34,605 nt of DNA from an uncultured Lactobacillus sp. GTDB taxonomy: Bacteria; Bacillota; Bacilli; Lactobacillales; Lactobacillaceae. The stretch covers positions 1 to 34,605 of the forward strand of contig CAJUTO010000017.1 of the NCBI GenBank assembly GCA_910589675.1. The letters run 5' to 3'. Positions 23,116-31,695 of this stretch are shown here, one piece after another. The position numbers and the translations under genes were made by a program. The notes under the pieces are model-generated. The model did no database searches, was not told the origin of the DNA, and saw only the letters and a program-made list of their open reading frames with translations. How positions within the stretch are numbered: the stretch's first letter is position 1; every line of letters starts with the position of its first letter.

Positions 23116-24078
23116 ATGATGATTGAATATAAAAATATTTCAAAAAAATACGATGGACAAGAAATCTTAAAAGATGTTTCTTTCGCAGTGAAAAAAGGAG
23201 ATATTTTTGTTTTAGTTGGACCAAGTGGGAGCGGAAAGACAACGTTGCTAAAGATGTTTAACCGGCTTATTGAACCAACAAAGGGACAAATTCTTCTAAG
23301 TGATAAACCAATAAAAGAATATAATTTGCGTAAACTAAGGGAAAAGACAGGGTATGTATTGCAAACAGCCAGTTTGTTTCCAAATTTAACTGTTGGTGAA
23401 AATATTACAATTGTGTTAGAGCAAGAAGGTGTCGATCGCAAAGAACGGCGAAAAAAACAGGAAGAGCTATTAAAATCGGTTGATTTGGATCCAAAATTGT
23501 ATTGTGATCGGATGCCGAGTGAACTATCAGGTGGTGAACAACAACGAGTTGGCATTGTTCGGGCTTTAGCAGCGGATCCTGAAGTTGTTTTAATGGATGA
23601 ACCTTTTTCTGCTCTTGATCCAGTTGTAAGAAAGCAACTACAAGACTTACTTATTAATTTACATGAACAATTTAATAAGACAGTAATGTTTGTAACACAT
23701 GACATGCAAGAAGCTATTCGTTTAGGAAACACAATTGGAGTTTTGCATAAAGGTGTTTTAGAGCAAGTTGGCAAACCTAGAGAAATTTTAAGACATCCTG
23801 CTACAAAATTTGTACAGGAATTTTTTGCAGGAAATAGAATTAATCAAAAGCTCGACCTTGAAACTTTATTGAAGAGTGAATTGGGCGTAGATCCACGATT
23901 CTATCCTAAAGTGAATACCCTTGTTCGTTATCACGTTGATAGCGTAGAGGATTTAATTAAAGATTGTTCTAACCATCCTGATACTCTGTTTGTTGCAGAG
24001 ACCAGGTTTGGTGAATTTTTAATTGAGCCAAAAAGAGTTTGGAATTTCTTTTTAAAGTGGGTGGCTGGACATGATTAA
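23116..24078 (+). CDS. osmoprotectant (glycine betaine/carnitine/choline) ABC transporter ATPase
   Basis: This 320-residue ABC ATPase of the OpuB/OpuC (OpuCA) type has Walker A GPSGSGKTT near residue 36, the signature LSGGEQQR near 136, Walker B VVLMDEPFSALDP near 155, and the H-loop THD. OpuCA proteins often carry a C-terminal CBS pair and reach about 380 residues. Here the tail after the ATPase is about 80 residues, too short for two full CBS domains, so ionic-strength sensing by CBS is doubtful. AAGGGTAAA lies before the double ATG at 23116/23119. The stop lies inside the start region of the permease gene (eight-base overlap). Confidence 0.9.
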   Translation: MMIEYKNISKKYDGQEILKDVSFAVKKGDIFVLVGPSGSGKTTLLKMFNRLIEPTKGQILLSDKPIKEYNLRKLREKTGYVLQTASLFPNLTVGENITIVLEQEGVDRKERRKKQEELLKSVDLDPKLYCDRMPSELSGGEQQRVGIVRALAADPEVVLMDEPFSALDPVVRKQLQDLLINLHEQFNKTVMFVTHDMQEAIRLGNTIGVLHKGVLEQVGKPREILRHPATKFVQEFFAGNRINQKLDLETLLKSELGVDPRFYPKVNTLVRYHVDSVEDLIKDCSNHPDTLFVAETRFGEFLIEPKRVWNFFLKWVAGHD

Positions 24079-25618
24079 ATCACTATGGCAGATGTTACTA
24101 ACTGAACATGAACAAATTTGGGCTACCACGCTTGTTCATATTAAGATTTCTCTGATTGCCTTGCTGATTGCAATGGTAATTGCAATTCCGCTGGCTTTTA
24201 TTTTAAAAGGTCACAAAAAGGCTGCTGAATTTACACTTCAAATAGCGGGAATTATTCAAACAATTCCTAGTTTGGCGGTTCTAGGTTTACTGCTCCCATT
24301 TGTTGGAATCGGAACTGTGCCAGCAGTCATTGCATTAGTTTTATATGCAATTATGCCAATATTTCAAAATACTTATTCGGGATTAACGGAAATACCCGAA
24401 AATCTAGAAGAAGCAGCTACTGCCTTTGGACTCACTAAATGGAAAAAGTTGCAGCGACTAGAAATTCCCATGGCTATGCCAATGATAGTAGCAGGAATTC
24501 GGATCGCTCTAGTTATGATTATTGGTACTGCCACTTTAGCTGCTTTAATTGGTGGCGGAGGCTTAGGGACTTATATATACGTTGGAATTAATTCAAACAA
24601 TAATACTGAAGTCTTAATGGGAGCAATTTTATCTGCATTGCTTGCTCTAATATTTAGTGGCGTTTTGAAATTCATTTCAAAAAATAATAAACGTCTAAAA
24701 GTAGGAAGTGCACTAATTGCCTTAGCTTTAGTAATTTGGGGTGGAAGTAGCCTGTATAATCATTATGCTAAGACTTCTAAAAATGTTGCTGAACCAAAAC
24801 AAACGATTACCATTGCTGGAAAAATGGGATCAGAACCAGCTATTTTGATTAATATGTATAAGGACCTAATCGAAAAGAATGACCCCAATACTAAGGTGGT
24901 TTTAAAACCTAACTTTGGTGGAACCACATTTTTATTCAAAGCTCTTCAAACCGATAAGATTGATATTTATCCTGAATTTACAGGTACAGTTTTACAAACT
25001 TTAGTCAAAACTGGTAAAAAGACCGGGAATGATCCAAATCAAGTTTATGTAGAAGCTAGAAGCGACTTAAAGAAACAATTTGATATGGAATATCTGAAGC
25101 CAATGGCTTACCAGAATGGTTATGCTTTAGCTACAACACAAAAATTTGCTAAAGACAATCACTTGACCAAGATGAGTGACTTAAACCGTGTAAATAAAAA
25201 AGTACATGCAGCCTTTGATCCAGACTTTACCTCATTAAAAGATGGCTATCCGGGCTTAAAGAAAATCTATAAGTTAGATTTTGCCTCAATTAAGAGTACT
25301 GAATCGAGCATTCGCTATCATGCTATTGCTAATAATCAAGCTAATGTTGTTGATGGCTATACAACAGATGCAGAAATTAAGAAGTATAATTTAGTGATGC
25401 TAGATGATGATAAGAAATTCTTCCCACCATATCAGGGAGCTCCCCTAATGAGGGCAAAATTTGCAGAGAGAAATCCTCAGATTGTAAAGGCTTTAAATAA
25501 ATTGGCTGGTAAAATTACTACTGAAGAGATGCAGCAGATGAATTATCAAGTTAATGTTAAGCATGAGAAACCTGCTAAAGTAGCTCATGATTATTTGGTA
25601 AAACATGGATTAATTTAG
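24071..25618 (+). CDS. osmoprotectant ABC transporter, fused permease and substrate-binding protein
   Basis: This 515-residue fusion has two parts. Residues about 1-215 form an integral-membrane permease with the EAA loop (PENLEEAATAFGLTKWKKLQRLEIPMAMPMI). After a membrane helix (about 212-230) come about 280 residues of an OpuC-type binding protein (TITIAGKMGSEPAILINMYKDLIE, FGGTTFLFKALQTDKIDIYPEFTGT, YPGLKKIYKLDF). Such fusions are common in Lactobacillales and remove the need for a separate lipoprotein. Substrates are quaternary ammonium compounds; which one is not readable. ATG 24071 overlaps the end of the ATPase gene by eight bases. The OsmC-like gene follows 12 bases after the stop. 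Confidence 0.9.
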   Translation: MIKSLWQMLLTEHEQIWATTLVHIKISLIALLIAMVIAIPLAFILKGHKKAAEFTLQIAGIIQTIPSLAVLGLLLPFVGIGTVPAVIALVLYAIMPIFQNTYSGLTEIPENLEEAATAFGLTKWKKLQRLEIPMAMPMIVAGIRIALVMIIGTATLAALIGGGGLGTYIYVGINSNNNTEVLMGAILSALLALIFSGVLKFISKNNKRLKVGSALIALALVIWGGSSLYNHYAKTSKNVAEPKQTITIAGKMGSEPAILINMYKDLIEKNDPNTKVVLKPNFGGTTFLFKALQTDKIDIYPEFTGTVLQTLVKTGKKTGNDPNQVYVEARSDLKKQFDMEYLKPMAYQNGYALATTQKFAKDNHLTKMSDLNRVNKKVHAAFDPDFTSLKDGYPGLKKIYKLDFASIKSTESSIRYHAIANNQANVVDGYTTDAEIKKYNLVMLDDDKKFFPPYQGAPLMRAKFAERNPQIVKALNKLAGKITTEEMQQMNYQVNVKHEKPAKVAHDYLVKHGLI

Positions 25619-25630
25619 AAAAGAGAAAAA

Positions 25631-26041
25631 ATGACAAAATATACAGTAAAAAGTGAATTAACTGATACTCCTTGGCAAATTGAAAATCGAACAAAGAAAA
25701 ATAAATTCATGGCTGATGAATCAGCAAGTGGTAAAAATGTTGCCCCGAATCCAGTAGAATATTTAGCTGGTGCTGTTAACTCTTGTATTTCAATTTCTGC
25801 AGGGATGATTGCAAATGTACATCATTTAGATGTAAAGAACTTTAAAGTAACAAATCAAGCAATTACTACTAAACTCGGCCATGGAAAGTCAGTTGTTAGT
25901 GAAATGTTGATTACGGTTTCTTTTGAAAGCTCTATGTCTCAAGAAGAAAAACAAGACTTTTTAGCTCATACTCTACACGTTTCAACTGTTTATCAAACAG
26001 TATCACAGAGTGTGAAAACATACGTAGAATTAGAAAATTAA
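25631..26041 (+). CDS. OsmC-family protein lacking the second redox cysteine
   Basis: This 136-residue OsmC/Ohr-fold protein has NPVEYLAGAVNSCISISA with C52 at the usual first Cys position. The second Cys normally lies in a CPVY-like segment; here it reads S118-T-V-Y121 (STVYQTV). C52 is the only cysteine in the protein, so the usual two-Cys thiol peroxidase cycle cannot run as in Ohr/OsmC. It may use external thiols or have another role. It lies 12 bases after the osmoprotectant permease gene with AAAAGAGAAA before the ATG, clearly the same operon. It is followed by a strong terminator. Confidence 0.85.
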   Translation: MTKYTVKSELTDTPWQIENRTKKNKFMADESASGKNVAPNPVEYLAGAVNSCISISAGMIANVHHLDVKNFKVTNQAITTKLGHGKSVVSEMLITVSFESSMSQEEKQDFLAHTLHVSTVYQTVSQSVKTYVELEN

Positions 26042-26052
26042 GTTATCAATTT

Positions 26053-26085
26053 GCTCTTAGTCGCATAACGACTAAGAGCTTTTTT
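26053..26085 (+). terminator. Rho-independent terminator after the OsmC-like gene
   Basis: GCTCTTAGTCG (26053-26063) pairs perfectly with CGACTAAGAGC (26069-26079) around CATAA, followed by six T residues. Confidence 0.92.
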
Positions 26086-26142
26086 GATTTTTTTATGAAT
26101 ATAAGGCAAGATAGAAACTAATTAAGTTTGAGAGAGATTCAA

Positions 26143-26316
26143 TTGAATAAAATAGTTCATATGAGTTAATTTTATTTACTATTGCACTTTATTATTGGAG
26201 CTTTAATTTTATGGTTAGTTAAAAATTCTATTTTGTGGGTTATGATCTGCTTATTAATATGGAATTTTGCTTTTTTATTAGTTTTTCTAATGAAAAGCAA
26301 AAATTCTTTAAATTAA
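26143..26316 (+). pseudogene. small two-helix membrane protein gene with an in-frame stop
   Basis: In the 340-base gap between osmC and the alarmone synthetase gene, one frame reads TTG 26143 (MNKIVHMS), then TAA at 26167-26169. It continues for 48 codons of clear membrane-protein sequence: LHFIIGALILWLVKN, then ILWVMICLLIWNFAFLLVFLM and a basic end (KSKNSLN), stopping at 26314-26316. GAGAGAGA lies at ribosome-site distance before the TTG. Without the TAA it would encode about 57 residues. A TTG at 26182 could give a 44-residue product with no visible ribosome site. No family is recognised. The base composition and helix pattern look coding, but the case is modest. Confidence 0.45.
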
Positions 26317-26345
26317 CATTATTATAGTTATTAAAAAATCTCGAC

Positions 26346-26354
26346 TGCTATAAT
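26346..26354 (+). promoter_or_regulatory. extended -10 promoter of the relP-type operon
   Basis: TGCTATAAT is a perfect TG-N-TATAAT. The -35 region is not recognisable. It lies 28 bases before the start codon. Confidence 0.55.
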
Positions 26355-26382
26355 ATTAGTAAATTAATAAAGAGGGGTTAAT

Positions 26383-26994
26383 ATGGATATTTATGGTGGC
26401 TATACTCCAGTGCTAGATAGTTTACTTAACCAAATGTTGGAGTACTTTAGGAAAGAAAATCAACTTCATCAGGAGAAAACCGGCGATAGCCTATATGAAC
26501 ACTTGATTGGCCGAGTTAAGCGGCCAGAAAGTATGATTGAAAAATGTCAACGAAAAGAATTGCCGGTAACCCCAAAATCAGCTCTAAAAGAAAATCGAGA
26601 TAGTGTAGGAATTCGTGTGGTTTGCAATTTTATTGATGACATTTATACCTGTATCGATTTAATTAAGGAATGGGACGATGTAGAGATCGTCAAGCAAAAA
26701 GATTACATTACAAATGCTAAACCAAATGGGTATCGTTCTTATCATATGATTTTAGATGTTGAAAGGACCGAAGAAGATATTGTGGGAAATACTCCGGGTC
26801 ACTACTATGTTGAAGTACAACTTAGAACTATAGCAATGGATACTTGGGCTAGTTTAGAGCATGAAATGAAGTATAAGCACAAGATAAAGAATCCCGAAAT
26901 GATTGGTAAAGAGTTGAAGCGAGTGGCTGATGAATTAGCTTCTTGTGATGTAAGTATGCAGACTTTGCGCCATTTAATTAGAGAGGAAGATTAA
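26383..26994 (+). CDS. relP: small alarmone synthetase (RelP/YwaC-like (p)ppGpp synthetase)
   Basis: This 203-residue protein contains only the RelA/SpoT synthetase domain; no HD hydrolase, TGS or ACT domain is present. It transfers pyrophosphate from ATP to GDP/GTP. The GTP-binding segment NAKPNGYRSYHMIL and the catalytic YVEVQLRTIAMDTWASLEHEMKYKH are clear, with DSVGIRVVCNFIDDIYTCIDLI before them. The KPNGYRS and DIYxxxxxLK pattern is closer to RelP/YwaC than to RelQ/YjbM (which has ESGYRSYH), but this is a judgement by eye. GAGGGG precedes the ATG. A response regulator starts five bases after the stop, as in the Streptococcus mutans relPRS operon. Confidence 0.82.
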   Translation: MDIYGGYTPVLDSLLNQMLEYFRKENQLHQEKTGDSLYEHLIGRVKRPESMIEKCQRKELPVTPKSALKENRDSVGIRVVCNFIDDIYTCIDLIKEWDDVEIVKQKDYITNAKPNGYRSYHMILDVERTEEDIVGNTPGHYYVEVQLRTIAMDTWASLEHEMKYKHKIKNPEMIGKELKRVADELASCDVSMQTLRHLIREED

Positions 26995-26998
26995 CTTA

Positions 26999-27664
26999 AT
27001 GAAAATTTTGCTTGCAGAAGATGAAGAACAGTTATCTCGTGTTTTGGTAGCCGCAATGCAGAGTGTTAATTATGAGGTGGATCCTGTTTTTAATGGACGG
27101 GATGCAGTTGAACTTGCTAGGAAGAATTCATATGACGTTATCATCTTAGATATTATGATGCCAGTCATGGATGGAATTACTGCTCTAAAGGAGATTCGCA
27201 AGAGTGGCGATAAGACTTATGTTTTAATGTTAACCGCAAAAGCAGAAGTTGATGATCGAGTAACTGGTTTAGATAGCGGAGCTGATGATTATTTAACTAA
27301 GCCATTCTCACTGAAAGAGTTGCTAGCACGTTTACGTTCAAAAGAGCGACGAGACGATCAATATACACCTAATGAGGTTGAAGTAGGAGACCTGGCTTTA
27401 AATGTTGCTGAACAAGAACTAGTCAGTCATAATTCGATTCGTTTAGGAAGTAAAGAGACTCAACTTTTGAATTATTTGATGCTTAATGAAGGAAAAGAAT
27501 TTTCAACTTCAGATTTATTAGCGCATGTTTGGAAAGATGATGATGAAGCTAGTGAAGAAGTCGTTTGGATTTATATTTCTTATCTAAGACAAAAGTTGCA
27601 GTCGATTCAGAGCTCAGTTCAGATTGTTGGTGAAAAAGGTGGTAGTTTTTCCTTAATTAGGTAG
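26999..27664 (+). CDS. OmpR-family response regulator
   Basis: This 221-residue protein has a receiver domain with the acidic pair E7/D8, phospho-acceptor D51 in ILDIMMPVMDG, T79 and K101 (TKPF). Residues about 125-220 form a winged-helix output domain (IRLGSKETQLLNYLMLNEGKEFSTSDLLAHVW, VVWIYISYLRQKL). The usual C-terminal RGVGY hairpin reads EKGGSFSL. It follows the alarmone synthetase by five bases and precedes its kinase by ten, so all three are surely one operon. Likely targets include its own operon; no repeat pair typical of an OmpR operator was identified upstream. Confidence 0.9.
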   Translation: MKILLAEDEEQLSRVLVAAMQSVNYEVDPVFNGRDAVELARKNSYDVIILDIMMPVMDGITALKEIRKSGDKTYVLMLTAKAEVDDRVTGLDSGADDYLTKPFSLKELLARLRSKERRDDQYTPNEVEVGDLALNVAEQELVSHNSIRLGSKETQLLNYLMLNEGKEFSTSDLLAHVWKDDDEASEEVVWIYISYLRQKLQSIQSSVQIVGEKGGSFSLIR

Positions 27665-27674
27665 GTGAGCTAAA

Positions 27675-28949
27675 ATGATCCAAAAGTTTCGGTGGAAATT
27701 TATTGGAATGTCGATTATGGCGTTGTTTATAGTACTCGTCATCACCTTAGGTGCTTTATTGGGAGTTAGCTATACTCAAAGTCATAATGAGGTGGATCGA
27801 GTTTTAACGGCCTTGGTGAACAATCAAGGACAATTAACTCCGCGGAATGCTAAGCCAGTCTTTGGTAATCAGAAAGATCCGATCAATAAGAATTTTTTAG
27901 CAGGTGAATATAATCCGGAGGCAGTTTTTCAATATCGTTATTTCACTGTTGCCGAGACTCCGCAGAGTAATCCGCGGATAGTAAATGATGACAATGTTTA
28001 TGATGTTGGACGAGCTGAAATTCTTAGTACAAGTAAGAGAATTTTTAAGGATAAGACAACAGACGGCGTAGTGACAATTGGTAATAATCAGTATGCTTAC
28101 CGTGTTGGGAAAAATCAGACTGGTCGTAAGTTTATTGTTTATTTAAATGAATCGCTGATTTATCATCGTTTTTCTCTCCTAGTTAGGGTATCGATTGTTT
28201 TAGGAATTGGGTCTTTGATTGTTTTTGCCTTGGTATTGATTTTGGTTTCTAAAAAGGCGATCGGTCCAATTATTACAACATATCGTAAACAACGTGAGTT
28301 TATTACCAATGCTGGCCATGAATTAAAAACTCCTTTGGCCATTATTGCTGCTAATACCGAAATGGAAGAGATGTTAGGCAATAATTCTGAATGGAATAAA
28401 AGCACCAAGGAACAAGTTGATCGATTAACAAGGTTAATTAACCGATTAATTGCACTAGCTCGAACTGGCGAAACTGGTGAAGTAATCCTAAATAAAGTGA
28501 ATTTTTCTGAAATTGTTAAAAAGAATGTCAATAGCTTTAAGTCTGTAATGCAAAAAAATAATCTTAAATATAGTGGAATGATTATGCCAGATTTATATGT
28601 TAAGGCAGAGAAAAATGTTTTAAGTGAACTGATTAACATCTTACTAGACAATGCACGTAAATATTGCGATAAAGATGGGAAAGTGCAGGTAACCTTAACT
28701 AAAGGAAAGCTGGGAACAAATGCCATCTTAAAGGTTGCTAATACTTATAAAGAAGGAAAAGGAAAAGATTATTCGCATTTCTTTGAGCGCTTCTATCGAG
28801 AAGATGAATCACACAATTCGAAGCAATCAGGATTTGGAATTGGATTAGCAATGGCACAAGAGATTGTTCACACATTTCATGGGAAAATTCATGTTAGTCA
28901 TAAAGATGATATGATTATCTTTACAGTAATTTTGAAATTAGCAAAATAA
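27675..28949 (+). CDS. sensor histidine kinase
   Basis: This 424-residue membrane kinase has a first helix at about 11-32, an extracytoplasmic sensor region of about 130 residues (to about 165) and a second helix at about 170-192. The linker before the H-box is short (KKAIGPIITTYRKQRE), with no full HAMP domain. The H-box FITNAGHELKTPLA places the phosphorylated His at 215. The N-box is LINILLDNARKYC; FERFYRED and the G-box SGFGIGLAMAQEIV follow. The sensor region has no recognisable domain. It partners the preceding response regulator. GTAGGTGAGC serves as ribosome site. Confidence 0.9.
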   Translation: MIQKFRWKFIGMSIMALFIVLVITLGALLGVSYTQSHNEVDRVLTALVNNQGQLTPRNAKPVFGNQKDPINKNFLAGEYNPEAVFQYRYFTVAETPQSNPRIVNDDNVYDVGRAEILSTSKRIFKDKTTDGVVTIGNNQYAYRVGKNQTGRKFIVYLNESLIYHRFSLLVRVSIVLGIGSLIVFALVLILVSKKAIGPIITTYRKQREFITNAGHELKTPLAIIAANTEMEEMLGNNSEWNKSTKEQVDRLTRLINRLIALARTGETGEVILNKVNFSEIVKKNVNSFKSVMQKNNLKYSGMIMPDLYVKAEKNVLSELINILLDNARKYCDKDGKVQVTLTKGKLGTNAILKVANTYKEGKGKDYSHFFERFYREDESHNSKQSGFGIGLAMAQEIVHTFHGKIHVSHKDDMIIFTVILKLAK

Positions 28950-28951
28950 GA

Positions 28952-28992
28952 AAAGCAGTTAGTTTTCGTTTTTTGAAGACTAGCTGCTTTTT
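28952..28992. terminator. bidirectional terminator after the histidine kinase gene
   Basis: AAAGCAGTTAGTTTTC (from 28952) pairs, with two G-T pairs, with GAAGACTAGCTGCTTT (28975-28990), followed by T residues. On the minus strand CTGCTTTTCTTATTTT gives a usable U-tract for transcripts coming from pepX. Confidence 0.78.
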
Positions 28993-29018
28993 GCATACTG
29001 TAAATTTTAAAATATTAT

Positions 29019-29060
29019 TTAAAATAATATCCAATACATTGTTGAACTTGATGTTTCCAT
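29019..29060 (-). CDS. possible 13-residue peptide ORF downstream of pepX
   Basis: On the minus strand AAAGGAGTGAGACCAT leads into ATG and the reading frame METSSSTMYWILF, then TAA. The ribosome site is as strong as that of pepX itself (both AAAGGAGTG). The ORF lies 53 bases after the pepX stop and before a shared terminator, so it would be on the pepX transcript. An inverted repeat (TTAACT-AGA-AGTTAA, 29079-29093) precedes the ribosome site. A nine-base inverted repeat about A29021 (29012-29030) covers its 3' end. The peptide ends in aromatic and hydrophobic residues, as many signalling or leader peptides do. No family is recognised; it could be chance. Confidence 0.35.
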   Translation of the reverse strand: METSSSTMYWILF

Positions 29061-29113
29061 ATGGTCTCACTCCTTTCTTTAACTAGAAGTTAAGCCTTAG
29101 TATCATCAACTAA

Positions 29114-31498
29114 TTACATCTCATGAAAAATCAATTGTGTCTTATCTAAATCAATAGTATAAGTTTCTTCTTCTAATGGACGCTTGGTCATTCCTTGATC
29201 AGTTGAGTAGATAATTAAACCTAATCGTGCACCAGCTGGTAAGCGATAGAAGGTAGGCTGCAATTCAAACTCTAAGTCATAGAATTTACCAGGTTCAACT
29301 TTTTCGGCATGTTTCATGTCTGCATAGTTTTGAACATTCATGTGACTTTTAGTAATTAATTTGGCCTTGGTTTCTTTATCAGGAACGAATTCCTTCATTA
29401 CTTCGGTGCCGAAACGGTAGCCTAATTCTTGAATTTGATCGTTAAATGACTTAGGAATTGGGGTAAGGCGTTTTCTAGTCCCTAGATCAACTAAAGCTAC
29501 AGAAATTTGGCCTTTAGGAAGAGAGGTAGAAACACTCATTTTAATCTTAGGACGACCAACTACTGTAACAGTATGAATGAATTCATCAGTTACAAAGCGC
29601 AATTGTTGATCAAGCCATTTTTCTTCTCCAGAAATGAAGTCGTACTGCCATTTTCCTTCAGAAATTTTAGCTTCTTTAAAGATTTTTCCACCTTGGTCTG
29701 TAAATGAAACTTTATCATTATCTTCTCCGCCATCTTTTAAGAGGCTGCCACTCTTATCTGGGAAGTAAATTTCTTTTTTACCTAATTCATTATTCCAAGT
29801 TGGTTCTTCATGCCAGATATCTGGTTGTAGATTATCTTGAATCATTACATCTTCCCATTGCTTGTAAGCATTATTTTTAATGTCTAACAATTCATGACAG
29901 AACCAGAGGTTCATTAAATCAGAAAAGTCAATGGAAAGAAGATTATTCATGTTGTAGTGCGGACCTTGGTGTAAGAATAGTTTATGTGCGATTGGTAATT
30001 TAGAAACTTTTTGCCAAATTTTATAAACATTCTTAGGCTTAACATTCCAATCATTAAGGCCATGAACTGAAATCCAAGAACATTTAATATTATCAGTGTG
30101 GTGACGATAATTTCTAGCTTCCCAGAAATCAGAATATTGGCCAGTTTCACGGTCTGATTTTTCTAAAAGACGCTTTTGCATTGCATCGTATTTAGGTTTG
30201 ATTTTTAGATAGTCACCTGCATCCCAAAGATTAGACTGACAAGTTTCAGCTAGCATATCTAAGTCTTCTCCTTGGCAAGCCTCTGGAGCAATGACTAAGC
30301 CATGCTCGCGGTAGTAATCATACCAAGAAGAAATTGCAGCTTCAGAAACTACAGTTTTAAGTCCCTTCACCCCTGTAGTAGCAATTGCAATTTGAAGAGT
30401 ACCAAGGTATGAACGACCAGTCATTCCGATATTCCCATTACACCAGGAAGCTTTTGTCTCATGCTTTCTAGTTCTGTCAGTATAGGCAATACGGTCACCA
30501 TGAAGCCATTCAATAATTTCTTTAGCACTTTCAGTTTCTTCTGGTGCACCAGTAATTCTTAAACCGTCGGAACCGCGTGTTCCAATGGCACCAGCATAAA
30601 CATTTGCAAATCCGCGTGCTAATAAATATTCATTTAGCGAATAGGCTGCTTTGTGTACTGCTTCTTCTGTAGCGGCTTGATCTTCACTAGCGGGCTTTTG
30701 AGCTTTAGCAGTAGGCATTGCCTCATACTTAGGGTAAGTACTCTTAGTAGCATCTTCTAGGTTGATATCTACATTGTGGTTTCGTTTTTCATTAGCAATA
30801 ATTCCGCCAAAGTATGGATCTGCCGTATAGAGAGCAGGGAACTTGAAGTTGTTTGATTGATAAGGACGAAAGACTGTGACTTGAAGTAAATCAGGGTTGC
30901 CATCTTCATCAGTATCAAGGTCACTTTCAACATAAACCACTTCACGAATAACCTTACTCATATCAAAAACTGGGAGTGACTTACCATTAAAGTACATAAA
31001 TTTATTATTACCATAAAACTGGGTGAAGTAACCTTTACCAGCCATATTATCAATGAAAGTTTGGCCCTTTTTAGCGCGAGTGTTAAGTAGGCGGTAGAAG
31101 ACTTTAACTAATTCATTACGATCAATTTCTTCTTGATCAGTATAAGGAAGGGCATTAGCCTTCATTCGTGCTAATGGATCATTTAAGTCATAATCGTAGC
31201 CAACATGATAGCCGAGTAATTGCAAGGCAATATTATAAAATTGGTTACGTGAAATTGAATTAGGATTTTCAGCTAGAAAATCTTTTAAATTTTTATGATC
31301 ACTAACTGCAAATTCTGCTAATTTGGCTTCTTTTGCACCATAAGTTTTGGCTTCGGCAACGGAGTTTTCAACTAGTGTTGCTAAAAGGCCGGAAAAACTA
31401 TTTTCTTTCCAATCATTAGGTAAGAAGTTAATAGATTGTAGTTCTTTAACCATTTGGTCAAAGTCTGTTTTTAGATAACCATATTGATTATATTTCAT
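29114..31498 (-). CDS. pepX: X-prolyl dipeptidyl aminopeptidase
   Basis: PepX (peptidase family S15) releases X-Pro dipeptides from peptide N-termini in the cytoplasm, a key step in using Pro-rich caseins. The 794-residue length is typical. The catalytic triad reads S363 in GRSYLGT, D483 in HGLNDWNVK and H514 in HQGPHYN, in agreement with lactococcal S348/D468/H498 shifted by about 15. ATG 31498 is chosen because it starts the conserved [13 protein letters not shown] and has AAAGGAGTG upstream. An in-frame GTG at 31510 sits inside that ribosome site. It is divergent from pepN. Confidence 0.95.
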   Translation of the reverse strand: MKYNQYGYLKTDFDQMVKELQSINFLPNDWKENSFSGLLATLVENSVAEAKTYGAKEAKLAEFAVSDHKNLKDFLAENPNSISRNQFYNIALQLLGYHVGYDYDLNDPLARMKANALPYTDQEEIDRNELVKVFYRLLNTRAKKGQTFIDNMAGKGYFTQFYGNNKFMYFNGKSLPVFDMSKVIREVVYVESDLDTDEDGNPDLLQVTVFRPYQSNNFKFPALYTADPYFGGIIANEKRNHNVDINLEDATKSTYPKYEAMPTAKAQKPASEDQAATEEAVHKAAYSLNEYLLARGFANVYAGAIGTRGSDGLRITGAPEETESAKEIIEWLHGDRIAYTDRTRKHETKASWCNGNIGMTGRSYLGTLQIAIATTGVKGLKTVVSEAAISSWYDYYREHGLVIAPEACQGEDLDMLAETCQSNLWDAGDYLKIKPKYDAMQKRLLEKSDRETGQYSDFWEARNYRHHTDNIKCSWISVHGLNDWNVKPKNVYKIWQKVSKLPIAHKLFLHQGPHYNMNNLLSIDFSDLMNLWFCHELLDIKNNAYKQWEDVMIQDNLQPDIWHEEPTWNNELGKKEIYFPDKSGSLLKDGGEDNDKVSFTDQGGKIFKEAKISEGKWQYDFISGEEKWLDQQLRFVTDEFIHTVTVVGRPKIKMSVSTSLPKGQISVALVDLGTRKRLTPIPKSFNDQIQELGYRFGTEVMKEFVPDKETKAKLITKSHMNVQNYADMKHAEKVEPGKFYDLEFELQPTFYRLPAGARLGLIIYSTDQGMTKRPLEEETYTIDLDKTQLIFHEM

Positions 31499-31630
31499 TA
31501 TAAAAAGCACTCCTTTTTTGTCTTTTCTCTTAATTTTTATTTTACTAGTTTTAATTGAATAAAAGAAGAATGAAACAATATTTTAAATTATGTAGGATAG
31601 CCTAAATTATTTTTAATTTAATCCAAAAAC

Positions 31631-31659
31631 TGGTAAGTAAGATTTTAATTTCTTATAAT
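31631..31659 (+). promoter_or_regulatory. promoter of pepN
   Basis: TATAAT at 31654-31659 with a weak -35 (TGGTAA, 31631-31636, spacer 17). It lies in the 197-base divergent pepX-pepN gap, which is otherwise AT-rich. No clear pepX promoter was recognised there. Confidence 0.4.
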
Positions 31660-31695
31660 AAATAGTTGAGAAGTTAAAATATTGGAGGTCAAAAT

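Noticed and set aside
23103-23774. Long open frame (223 codons) on the minus strand.
   Set aside because: It lies entirely opposite the ABC ATPase gene, has Ser/Cys-rich low-complexity composition and no ribosome site. It is a shadow of the real gene.
28163-28726. Minus-strand open frame of 187 codons.
   Set aside because: It lies opposite the histidine kinase gene and no family is recognisable. It is an antisense shadow.
31499-31695. Shared regulatory site between divergent pepX and pepN.
   Set aside because: The gap is very AT-rich, no strong palindrome or direct repeat was found, and only the pepN -10 is convincing.
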